This document shows, in pieces, positions 52,289 to 60,458 of a stretch of 64,000 nucleotides of DNA. Every line of letters begins with the position of its first letter. The stretch's first letter is position 1. Source of the DNA: Chitinophaga tropicalis. Its GTDB lineage: Bacteria > Bacteroidota > Bacteroidia > Chitinophagales > Chitinophagaceae. A program made the translations under genes and the position numbers. The DNA is taken from assembly GCF_009758205.1 (NCBI RefSeq), contig NZ_WRXN01000006.1, positions 186,001-250,000 of the forward strand, written 5' to 3'. The notes beneath the pieces were generated by a model, which was not told the origin of the DNA, made no database searches, and saw only the letters and a program-made list of their open reading frames with translations.

Positions 52289-52804
52289 TTACTGCATATT
52301 CAATATACTGAACTGTATGTTCTTCAGCTGATGCACATGCCGCTTAGTATGATAGATCACAAAGGTTACAGCTTCCAGCCGCGTAATATAACCCATGACC
52401 GGTATAGCAAAAGAGGTACAGGTCATGTTAAGGTCCAGCGTGGTGATAGCACGTTTCAGATCGGTCCTGATGTAGTTGAGCGAGTGGATCAGGTACTCTT
52501 TATTGTAGCTGGTAAGAGCTGGCTTCACGAAATCCGGCGCATGCATTTTGATATGATAGTTGGAAAAGTCATCCCGGATCTGAGCTACGAACTGGTCAGG
52601 TGCTCTTTCAGTATCGGCGACCGCTCCGTTGATCATCTCTACAAATCTCGAGTTAGCCATGATCATATGCTCTCCCACCTGTCCCGCCGTCCAGCTGCCT
52701 TTAAAGGGTTCCAGGTTCAGCTGCCCCTGGTCAAATGAAGCCAGCTGGTCTATCAATGCCGTAAGCGCATTATCTGCCAGGTAGCATATTTCTTTCGTTT
52801 GCAT
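52289..52804 (-). CDS. DinB-family protein
   Basis: The protein has 171 residues. A four-helix DinB/DUF664-type fold is indicated by W-T-A-G-Q-V-G-E-H-M near residue 38 and H-T-K-R-H-V-H-Q-L-K near the end, whose His residues form the metal site together with the first His. These proteins are damage-inducible or thiol-transferase-like, with functions mostly unknown. Ordinary gene. Confidence 0.85.
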   Translation of the reverse strand: MQTKEICYLADNALTALIDQLASFDQGQLNLEPFKGSWTAGQVGEHMIMANSRFVEMINGAVADTERAPDQFVAQIRDDFSNYHIKMHAPDFVKPALTSYNKEYLIHSLNYIRTDLKRAITTLDLNMTCTSFAIPVMGYITRLEAVTFVIYHTKRHVHQLKNIQFSILNMQ

Positions 52805-52920
52805 GTTAGGTTATTTGAACATTGAATTCAAAGGTAGAGCTGTTGCAGCTGCTATCCGGGGGGGAAATGTGTCAAAGCTGGGGGGAGATTGCGACAGCCG
52901 GAATTTGCTTAACTTAGGAT

Positions 52921-53406
52921 ATGCAATCAAACGCCGCTACTCCCGAAGAATATATCAGCAGCCTGCCTGCAGAACGGCAGCCCGTCATGCACGCATTACG
53001 CGCTGTAGTACTTAAGAATATTCCCGAAGGTTTCAGGGAAGGGATGGTATATGGCATGCTGGGATATGTTGTGCCCCATATCATATATCCTGCAGGATAT
53101 CATTGCGATCCTAAACAGGCATTGCCTTTCATGAACATCGCCTCACAGAAGAACTATATTTCAGTATATCATATGGGATTGTATGCCGATGAAGAGCTGC
53201 TGAAATGGTTCACCGCTGAATATGCGAAGGTGGGCAAACGTAAGCTGGACATGGGAAAGGCCTGCATCCGTTTCAAGAAACCGGAAGATGTACCGGTAGA
53301 GCTTATAGGTAAACTGGCTGGCAGAATGACCGTACAGGACTGGATAGCCCTGTACGAGTCAAAGTTGAAAAAATTAACGATGAATAACGAACGGAGCCTG
53401 CGCTAA
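52921..53406 (+). CDS. DUF1801 family protein
   Basis: The protein has 161 residues with the DUF1801 pattern: P-E-E-Y-I-S-S-L-P-A-E-R near the start, G-M-V-Y-G-M-L-G-Y-V in the first third, I-S-V-Y-H-M-G-L in the middle and G-K-A-C-I-R-F-K-K-P-E-D-V near the end. Function unknown. Its last 33 bp overlap tail-to-tail with the caspase gene downstream. Confidence 0.85.
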   Translation: MQSNAATPEEYISSLPAERQPVMHALRAVVLKNIPEGFREGMVYGMLGYVVPHIIYPAGYHCDPKQALPFMNIASQKNYISVYHMGLYADEELLKWFTAEYAKVGKRKLDMGKACIRFKKPEDVPVELIGKLAGRMTVQDWIALYESKLKKLTMNNERSLR

Positions 53407-54189
53407 AAAGTTATAGGTCTGATTACCGTAATGATGCAGATGAGGATGCTGCCCGCTGTCAAAATCCTTGCGTATAGCGCCCAGGAAGGAAGTATAATTA
53501 GGAGCGGGACGCTTCATCACCTTCTTCACTTTAGCAGTAAATAACCCGTTACCATCTGCCTCCATAGCTTCCTCATTATCCTGGCAGGCGCCAAACTGTA
53601 CCACATAAGCTTTAATATCAGCAGGAGAAGTGCTGATCTGGCTCTGGATACTATCATACATGGCCCTGTGCTTGTTGTAGGTAGTGATAAGAGAACGTAT
53701 CGGCGCTAACCGGCTTTTCCTGCCGGAAGTAGTATCTGCTTCCAGTGGAGCGCGGGAAACCGTTCCCGAATGACAACTATCCGAAAACACCAGTATACGC
53801 ACACCAGCTTTAAATTTGCTGAAGGCATCATGCAGCTCGTCATCGATCAGCTGACGGTCATACAGGCACCAGGTCTCATCCTGTTTATCCGGTTCGTCGT
53901 TGTTGGAATCTACCAACGCTCCCCCGTGACCGGAATACGTGAGCAGCAGGATATCGCCGGATTTAAGCTTGCCGGCAGCTTTCTTCAGATGGGAAAGTAC
54001 ATTAGCAGTAGTGGCTTTTTCAGTTAACAGTGTGTTGATAGAACTGTAGCCTGCTTTTTCAGCGATAGATCTGTAAACGGCGGCATCATTCTCGCATGCG
54101 TCGAGCCTGCCGTCCCAGCCTTCATAACTGTTGGGGTCTACGGCATTTACGCCGATGTGTAGTGAATAGCCCTGGGGTTGTGGTTTCAT
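53374..54189 (-). CDS. Caspase-like (metacaspase, C14) protease, third gene of a three-gene operon
   Basis: The protein has 271 residues, essentially only a caspase-fold domain. The catalytic dyad is His88 in T-Y-S-G-H-G-G and Cys139 in F-S-D-S-C-H-S-G. The start H-I-G-V-N-A-V-D-P and the early E-N-D-A fit the metacaspase/orthocaspase group, which cleaves after Arg or Lys and often needs Ca2+. No signal peptide, so cytoplasmic. It overlaps the gene before it by 4 bp, which means translational coupling. Its role may be activation by, or cleavage of, the 508-residue partner. Confidence 0.9.
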   Translation of the reverse strand: MKPQPQGYSLHIGVNAVDPNSYEGWDGRLDACENDAAVYRSIAEKAGYSSINTLLTEKATTANVLSHLKKAAGKLKSGDILLLTYSGHGGALVDSNNDEPDKQDETWCLYDRQLIDDELHDAFSKFKAGVRILVFSDSCHSGTVSRAPLEADTTSGRKSRLAPIRSLITTYNKHRAMYDSIQSQISTSPADIKAYVVQFGACQDNEEAMEADGNGLFTAKVKKVMKRPAPNYTSFLGAIRKDFDSGQHPHLHHYGNQTYNFLAQAPFVIHR

Positions 54190-55712
54190 ATGCTTTCTTT
54201 GAGTTTATTGATTTGAAAGAGTACTGCCTGGTTCCTGATATCTTTAAGACTATCAGGAAATGCCAGGATATTTCGGATCGTTTTTTTGATGACGTTGGGC
54301 GGAAGTTGCAGCCGCTTTGCCAGGTCGTTGATCTCTATCTCAGTATCCAGTTTCTCGATGTAATACAATACGGTGCTGATAGTATTACTGTTCAGTATTC
54401 CCGCGCTGATCTGTTCTGCCGTGGCATTGGCGGGAATAGCCTGCTCAAGCGCATAAAGGATGCTGTTGGGCACGAAAGTATGTTCAGGCGCTTTCCGGGG
54501 AAGGGGCAACGGTTCATAAGACGTCCACACCATATCGCAATACAGCCGGTCAGTGATGTCTTCCAGCAGACTATCTTCTTTGATGATGCCCGGTTGATTG
54601 AGTGATGCCTGTATAGCCGCCCGTACCCCGTCGATGAACATGCCCGGCCGGCTCATATCTACTTGCGGGACCGGCTCCTTATAATACCACGCAGAAAGTA
54701 TCTTCAGCGCTTCCAGGTCAGGGCAGCCTTCGCCCAGCAGGGCGGGCAGGTTTTGCATCAGCTCCCGGAAAAGGGCATCGTCCTGGGTCTCATTGTTGTT
54801 GAAATAAATATAGGCTGCCAGCAACCCTTTCATAGGAGAGGTGAACTGGCCTATAGCAAATTCCCGCATCACTTTTTCCGGCAGGAAATACACGCCATTA
54901 TGAAATTTATGCCTGACCCCATCTATCCGGTAATAGCTTTCATCATTGCTGATAAAACCACTCTCTTTCGGCATGATAAAAACACTCATGCTGGGAAAAA
55001 TAGGCCCGTGGCCAAAGGTGAGGAAAACCTGTGTCTGCCAGTATTTATCTTTCAATGCTTCCAGGCTGTCATCGCTCTTAAATACCTGCAACGGTATTTC
55101 CCGGGGCGGTTGACCTTTATCCTTCTCCCATAGCGGATTGATAGGCCTTCCCTCGTAATGGAGATAATAGAATCCCGGTGGCAGACAAACATGAAAGGCC
55201 AGCCAGCCTTCATCCAGGTCCTGCTGCACATTATCGTGTTCCAGTTTATAAAGCACCTGCCGCCCGGCATTCAGCAGTGAAAAGCCTTCTCCCATGGGAA
55301 GGGCATGCTCCTGGTTAATGCTTTTGTTGTTTTGTTCGTCAGTATAACGGAAGAAGAGGAAGAGTGAGCCCGCGTCTTTTATCTGCGCGCCAACAGTAGG
55401 TATCTTGCTGTACAGGGTAGCATAGCCTTTGTAATAATCCTGCGTGGATTGATACTGCGCTGCTACCAGGGAAGAGTAGATAGGAGGGGTGGCTATCTCA
55501 TGACGGGTCTCTTTTTCCAGGCGGATGTTCTCACTGATGATGTTCCCGTCCAGTTTCATTGTCACGCTGTAAAGTCCGCGGGGCAGTTCCATTTCCAGCA
55601 CTTCATATCCTTTGGCTATTACATCCAGGTAACCGTTATACAGGGTTAAGTGTGCAAACTCAGACATCACACCCGTAGCAGCTACGGTAAGTTTATAAAG
55701 CTCAGTACTCAT
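54186..55712 (-). CDS. Unrecognised 508-residue protein between two caspase genes
   Basis: I do not recognise the family. No signal peptide or membrane segment. Residues 1-66 look like a small beta-sandwich ending L-P-R-G-L-Y-S-V (43-50) with I-R-L at 63-65. A second similar unit ends L-P-P-G-F-Y-Y-L (177-184) with I-P-L. The last caspase-gene segment upstream has L-T-K-G-L-Y-G-I with I-D-L. The middle part is mixed, and the C-terminal ~60 residues (I-E-I-N-D-L-A-K-R-L-Q-L-P-P-N-V-I-K-K-T-I-R) resemble a winged helix. Start and stop overlap the neighbouring caspase genes (11 bp and 4 bp), so the three proteins are made together. Regulator, scaffold or substrate of the caspases are the options. 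Confidence 0.7.
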   Translation of the reverse strand: MSTELYKLTVAATGVMSEFAHLTLYNGYLDVIAKGYEVLEMELPRGLYSVTMKLDGNIISENIRLEKETRHEIATPPIYSSLVAAQYQSTQDYYKGYATLYSKIPTVGAQIKDAGSLFLFFRYTDEQNNKSINQEHALPMGEGFSLLNAGRQVLYKLEHDNVQQDLDEGWLAFHVCLPPGFYYLHYEGRPINPLWEKDKGQPPREIPLQVFKSDDSLEALKDKYWQTQVFLTFGHGPIFPSMSVFIMPKESGFISNDESYYRIDGVRHKFHNGVYFLPEKVMREFAIGQFTSPMKGLLAAYIYFNNNETQDDALFRELMQNLPALLGEGCPDLEALKILSAWYYKEPVPQVDMSRPGMFIDGVRAAIQASLNQPGIIKEDSLLEDITDRLYCDMVWTSYEPLPLPRKAPEHTFVPNSILYALEQAIPANATAEQISAGILNSNTISTVLYYIEKLDTEIEINDLAKRLQLPPNVIKKTIRNILAFPDSLKDIRNQAVLFQINKLKESI

Positions 55713-56814
55713 ATTCCATTGTTTTGCGGGAGAGATCTATTTTGATAGGCTTACTGCCCTGTACCGTGCCATCAGAAATACCATAAAGTCCTTTGGTCAG
55801 GTTGAATTGCCAGGTATCTCCGGCATTGGCGGTGTCTTCCCGGAGAATGTCGAGGTTGGGAGATTCCAGCCTGTAGGTGCCTGCCTGCTTAAAGCGTATG
55901 GTCAGTGCTGTAGAAGTGATCACGTCCAGGTTGCGGTGCTGTACAATGATAAAGTCCAGGTTATTGCTGCTGTTCCGTACATCTGTCCTGACGGTCTGCA
56001 CATGTTGCTGTTCATGCGCATAAGCCTCTGTTTTAGACCGTACATAGTTCTCAAACTGCAGCATGCTGGTCTTACCATGCTCATCCGCTGCAAGGCCTTT
56101 AAAAGCTTCTATAAGGGCACGGGAGAAGTATCCCCGTACGCTCATATTCCCCTCGCTGATGGTGATGCCTTCCCGGGCAGGGTTCTCATATTCCGCCGCA
56201 TACATGACAACGGCCATGGCTTTGCCTCCACCGATGCCTTTGCCGCCCAGCATGGAATGGAGGGGCTTGGTGTTGATCTTCCTTTCCCGGCAGCAGTCAA
56301 GGAAAAAGTAGATCTCTTCGAAGAGGTCCTGCTCCATCAGCAGGTCGAAATAAGCTTTGGAAGACAGGGCTGCATTATAGAACCGTTCTGACCAGATAGG
56401 CAGGCACATGCCGTTTACGTCCCAGCTGGCGCCGAAACCGTGACCGGAAAAGTAAAAGTACAGCCTTCTGCCGGGTTGCTTTTCCGCCATGCGGAACACC
56501 TCGGAGAGGGCCAGGTCTATCTTTTGCTGGTCCGGCGTATCATCATCTTCTTTAGATGTAATGAAAAAGCAATGTTCCGGCAGCAGGTTGCCGCCATCTG
56601 CACTGATGAGCCAGTTACGGAATGCGCAGGCATCAGTGATAGGGCCTTCCAGTGCATGTAAGCTTTTGTAATGATTAATTCCTACAATAATGGCGTAGTC
56701 CCGGTCATTAACAGGAAGGTTCTTAGCGATGTTCTCGTTAATCACATCTTCACAAGGAGATATTGCAGACAGAGGCGATGCAGGGGCAACGGCCTCCAGT
56801 GTATCCTGTGTCAT
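55702..56814 (-). CDS. Caspase-like (C14) protease with C-terminal beta domain, first gene of operon
   Basis: The protein has 370 residues. The caspase domain (residues ~38-290) has D-Y-A-I-I-V-G-I-N-H-Y near its start, His125 in Y-F-S-G-H-G-F-G and Cys175 in F-L-D-C-C-R (D-x-C form). The C-terminal ~80 residues form a separate beta unit ending G-L-Y-G-I ... I-K-I-D-L, similar to units in the next gene's product. No signal peptide. The caspase core is quite different from the one at 53374-54189, so they are not a recent duplication. Leads a three-gene operon. Confidence 0.88.
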   Translation of the reverse strand: MTQDTLEAVAPASPLSAISPCEDVINENIAKNLPVNDRDYAIIVGINHYKSLHALEGPITDACAFRNWLISADGGNLLPEHCFFITSKEDDDTPDQQKIDLALSEVFRMAEKQPGRRLYFYFSGHGFGASWDVNGMCLPIWSERFYNAALSSKAYFDLLMEQDLFEEIYFFLDCCRERKINTKPLHSMLGGKGIGGGKAMAVVMYAAEYENPAREGITISEGNMSVRGYFSRALIEAFKGLAADEHGKTSMLQFENYVRSKTEAYAHEQQHVQTVRTDVRNSSNNLDFIIVQHRNLDVITSTALTIRFKQAGTYRLESPNLDILREDTANAGDTWQFNLTKGLYGISDGTVQGSKPIKIDLSRKTMEYEY

Positions 56815-56991
56815 TGGGGTGTTTTTAAAACGCTTTGGGGTTATGTATTCTTCATGTAAAATTAAAATACCTGGCTGATGTGAACAATTTTTATTTCTCA
56901 GCCAGTCAGATAGCTAGTCTCCTCCTAAAAAGCCGCTTTAACCAACCGCTAAAACTCGCTCTTCTCCCCCAAAAGCCGCGCAGCGCCCCAA

Positions 56992-57035
56992 CACAAAAAA
57001 AGCGCTTTGCCGAAGGCAAAAGCGCTTTTTTTGTG
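56992..57035. terminator. Strong bidirectional terminator
   Basis: CACAAAAAAAGCGCTTTGCC pairs with the following GGCAAAAGCGCTTTTTTTGTG (one extra base) around GAA. T-runs exist on both strands. It lies 16 bp after the stop of the phosphatase gene on the minus strand. Confidence 0.88.
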
Positions 57036-57051
57036 CAATTTTTCTCGTCGC

Positions 57052-58890
57052 TTAATTCAACAAAGCTATAATCTTCTCAAATATCTCCGTATTCTCATAC
57101 ACCCCTCTGAAATCCAGCGAATGCGGACCATACGCAAACACCGGCACCATCACAGCAGTATGATCATTCGTACTGAAATGACCATCCACTTCTCCCTTAC
57201 CAATATTACCATCCAGTAAACTCAGCCCTCCCGTTTCATGATCAGCAGTAACAATAACCAATGTATGCCCATCTTCATCAGCAAACTGCATCGCAGCGCC
57301 GATAGCCTTATCAAAATCCATCATCTCTGTCGTTACATAAGGTACTTTATTAGCATGCCCGCCATAATCTATCTGCGCCCCTTCAGCCATGATAAAAAAG
57401 CCTTTAGGATTTCGGTTCAGCGTAGACATGGTCTTTTGCAGGGAACGGGTCAGGAACTCCCCGCGGCCCTTCAGCATGGAAAGCTCCGCAGCGCTATCCA
57501 GCACCAGGAATTTATCGGCTTTGATACTATCCATATCCTGTAACCGGGTGCTGAAGGTATACCCTTTGGCACGCAGCAACGCAGGAATATCCAGGCTGTC
57601 TGGACGTGCGTTGAAATGCTTTGGCCCGCCACCTATCATAATGCTGACAGGGCTGGACAGGAAATCTTTCGCAATGATCTCTTCCTCACTTCTGTCATAC
57701 GCATGACCATAGAAGGCAGCAGGAGTGGCATCGGTAATATCTCCTGCGCTGATCAGGCCACTGCTGTAGCCTTTAGGCGCAATGATATCAGGTATGGCCG
57801 GCAGGCGCACACCGGTAGCATCTACACCTATGTAGCGGTTGTTGGTCTTATGCCCGGTGGCCATAGCCGTACCGCCGGCAGCAGAATCAGTGATATAACT
57901 ATCTGACGAATATGTTTTAGAGAGACCTATATTCTTCATCTGGAGCAGGTTGAGTTGCCCGCGGTTGCCGGTAAAACCGGCATAGATCTGGGTCAGCCCC
58001 ATACCATCTCCTATCAGGAAAATTACTTTGTTCACTTTGGTAAGGCTGTCGTTGTTAATATAACGTGCCTTGTAAAGTGTATGCGGAGCGGCAGTGCCTT
58101 TATATTCTACATTCTCCCGGTTGCTCAGGAAATCGGAAAGCGTTTCCAGCAGGTCAGTACCAATGTAATCAACCTTCATGTTCATCTGGGTCTTCCAGGC
58201 GTTGACGTTATCCGGCGTGCCCCAGAGGCGTACTTTTTTACCTGCCTGGTGAACGCTGTCTATCCATCCCTGGAGCTTATCCCTCTCCGGTTTTACAATG
58301 ATACCCTTGCCATTCCATTTGGTGAACTGTTGCAGGTCACAGCTGTACATGGCTATACGCTGTAACTGCGCGGGAGTATACACACCGTTGCGTTTACCGT
58401 CAAAGTGAATATACGCAGGGTATTGCGCCCATAAAGATGGTAACGGCTGATCTCCGCTGATAGTGATCTGTACGGTAGGATTTTTAGTGATATCCGGGTA
58501 ACGGGTTAAGAGCTGTACCAGCGCTTTCATGGTAGGAATGCCGGTAGTCTTGAAATCTATCATCAGCTGCAGGGTGGCCTTGCTGTTATGGAAGGCGGTA
58601 CCCCCATTTTTCCGGATAATGTTCTGCAGCGGACGCAGGTAAAGGCTTTCGAGGGAACGGTCTGTTGTAATTTCCTCTTCTTTATGCGCCACTAACAGCT
58701 TCCCATCCCTTTCAAACACATCTGCCTCTATAGAGCCGAAATGGCGATGGTAGGCAGTGAGGAAGGGGATAGGATGAATATAGTCGTTATGCGCATGTGC
58801 ATTGATCGTTGTATAGGCCCTTTCCTGGGCAGCCACCGGAGTGGCGGCTGCTGTCAGGAAAAGAGCTAATAAGCTGTTTCTTACTTTCAA
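57052..58890 (-). CDS. GDPD/PI-PLC-like domain fused to alkaline phosphatase
   Basis: The protein has 612 residues with a Sec signal. Residues ~28-255 are a glycerophosphodiester phosphodiesterase/PI-PLC-like barrel (A-H-A-H-N-D-Y near 31, I-E-A-D-V near 54, L-L-V-A-H-K near 65). Residues ~287-612 are an alkaline phosphatase: D295-G-M-G, nucleophile Ser336 in T-D-S-A-A-G-G-T-A, E-G-A-Q-I-D-Y-G-G-H and T-A-D-H-E-T-G-G, with H-T-A-V-M-V-P near the end. One chain could thus cut a phosphodiester and then remove the phosphate. The gene starts 32 bp after the SusD gene on the same strand, so it belongs to the SusCD operon. Confidence 0.9.
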   Translation of the reverse strand: MKVRNSLLALFLTAAATPVAAQERAYTTINAHAHNDYIHPIPFLTAYHRHFGSIEADVFERDGKLLVAHKEEEITTDRSLESLYLRPLQNIIRKNGGTAFHNSKATLQLMIDFKTTGIPTMKALVQLLTRYPDITKNPTVQITISGDQPLPSLWAQYPAYIHFDGKRNGVYTPAQLQRIAMYSCDLQQFTKWNGKGIIVKPERDKLQGWIDSVHQAGKKVRLWGTPDNVNAWKTQMNMKVDYIGTDLLETLSDFLSNRENVEYKGTAAPHTLYKARYINNDSLTKVNKVIFLIGDGMGLTQIYAGFTGNRGQLNLLQMKNIGLSKTYSSDSYITDSAAGGTAMATGHKTNNRYIGVDATGVRLPAIPDIIAPKGYSSGLISAGDITDATPAAFYGHAYDRSEEEIIAKDFLSSPVSIMIGGGPKHFNARPDSLDIPALLRAKGYTFSTRLQDMDSIKADKFLVLDSAAELSMLKGRGEFLTRSLQKTMSTLNRNPKGFFIMAEGAQIDYGGHANKVPYVTTEMMDFDKAIGAAMQFADEDGHTLVIVTADHETGGLSLLDGNIGKGEVDGHFSTNDHTAVMVPVFAYGPHSLDFRGVYENTEIFEKIIALLN

Positions 58891-58922
58891 TCTCTATGGT
58901 TTTAATACTTGTCTTATGGTTC

Positions 58923-60437
58923 TTATTCCCAGCCGGCATTCTGTTTCACAATACCGTTGCTGCTGGTCACCTCACTTCTTGGCACCGGCCATACATTATG
59001 AATGGTAGGTTTGAAGGTCCTTGCAGGCCATATTACGCTACCACTATAACCGTGTAATGGCTGTGCGTAAGTAGCTTGTGCATCGCCCCAGCGTACCAGG
59101 TCAAAGTGATGGTTAGCCCATTCTCCCGCCAGTTCACAACGGCGCTGGCGTTTCAGCTCTGTCATGTCGGCATTGGTAACATCGGTCAGTCCGGCACGAT
59201 GCCTGATCATGTTGATCTCTGCATCTGCATTCTTACCCTGCATCAGCTTTGCTTCCGCTTTGATCAGGATCACTTCTGCATAACGGATCAGCGGCAGGTT
59301 CAGGTCTGTAGTAGGATGGTCTCCGTTAGGGCTCAGGTGTATGCCACCTGCATAAGAGAACGGCTCCATGTATTTACGGAACTGGTAACCTGACAGGCTG
59401 TTGCTGGAAGCGTACACCTGGTCTGCACCGTAGAAGGTGAAGTGATCGCCTGGTTTCAGGATAGTGGCCTCTCTTCTGAGGTCGCCTGTTTCGTAGGCGT
59501 CATACAGTTCTTTGGTAGGCATGTAATAACCCCAGCCATTGTATTTGCCCCAGCCTTTGTTTTCCAGCATTACGCCAGGCAGGATACTGCCCCAGCCGCT
59601 GGGTGCTTTAGAGTTGGAGTAAACTGACCAGATATATTCACTTGACCAGTTATTGGCGATAGTGAATACGTCTGCAAAGTTATCCAGCAGCTGATGCTTG
59701 CCGCTCAGTATTACAGAGTCAGCATATTGCTCGGCTTTGGCGTAATCCTTTTTATACAGGAACATTTTGCTGAGAAAAGCATAGGCAGCGGTTTTATGCG
59801 GACGGCCATATTCATCTGCAGAATACTCATCAAAATAAGGTAGGTGTGCAGCCGCCTGTTTCAGTTCTTTCTCTACATACTCATATACCAGGTTCACGTT
59901 GGCAGAACGGGGAATAGGCTTATCGCCGGTGATGCTGTCGCGGTTCACGATAGGCACGCCGGCTCTTTCATCTCCGTAGGTATACCCCAGTTCGAAGTAC
60001 ATCAGTCCGCTGAAGAAATACGCTTCACCCAGGATGCGGTTCTTCAGGTCTGCGTCCATATTGATAGATGGTACATGGGTGATCACGTCGTTAGCACGTT
60101 TGATAACAATATACCTCATTTTCCATTGTGTTTCCGTATAGGAACCGCCAATGAAGCTGCTGTTGAAGTTCTTGATATTATCGCCTTCTGCTTTCACACG
60201 GCCTGTCACCATATCATCGCTGGCGTTGATAAACCACCAGTAACCACGGCCATAGAAGTTCTCATTGTCAAACTGGTCGTACATGGCATTGGCGCCGGAT
60301 ACAGCGTCAGCCTCCGTTTGCCAGAAGTTACCGCTGGTAGGCGCTCCTTCAGGTGTAATGTCCAGCTTTTTATTGCAGGCAGCCAGTATAGAGATACCAG
60401 CCAGTGAAAGTGCGATGTGTTTTATAATATGTTTCAT
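58923..60437 (-). CDS. SusD/RagB-family surface lipoprotein
   Basis: The protein has 504 residues with an SPII signal ending L-A-A-C at Cys21. Family marks include G-E-A-Y-F-F-S-G-L-M-Y-F-E-L near residue 137, repeats of TPR type, P-L-I-R-Y-A-E-V-I-L-I-K-A-E-A near 386 and R-R-C-E-L-A-G-E-W-A-N-H-H-F-D-L near 437. It should cap the SusC at 60459 and bind the phosphate-ester substrate implied by the following phosphatase. Gap to SusC is 21 bp. Confidence 0.95.
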   Translation of the reverse strand: MKHIIKHIALSLAGISILAACNKKLDITPEGAPTSGNFWQTEADAVSGANAMYDQFDNENFYGRGYWWFINASDDMVTGRVKAEGDNIKNFNSSFIGGSYTETQWKMRYIVIKRANDVITHVPSINMDADLKNRILGEAYFFSGLMYFELGYTYGDERAGVPIVNRDSITGDKPIPRSANVNLVYEYVEKELKQAAAHLPYFDEYSADEYGRPHKTAAYAFLSKMFLYKKDYAKAEQYADSVILSGKHQLLDNFADVFTIANNWSSEYIWSVYSNSKAPSGWGSILPGVMLENKGWGKYNGWGYYMPTKELYDAYETGDLRREATILKPGDHFTFYGADQVYASSNSLSGYQFRKYMEPFSYAGGIHLSPNGDHPTTDLNLPLIRYAEVILIKAEAKLMQGKNADAEINMIRHRAGLTDVTNADMTELKRQRRCELAGEWANHHFDLVRWGDAQATYAQPLHGYSGSVIWPARTFKPTIHNVWPVPRSEVTSSNGIVKQNAGWE

Positions 60438-60458
60438 TGTATTCCTCGTTTGTACTTA

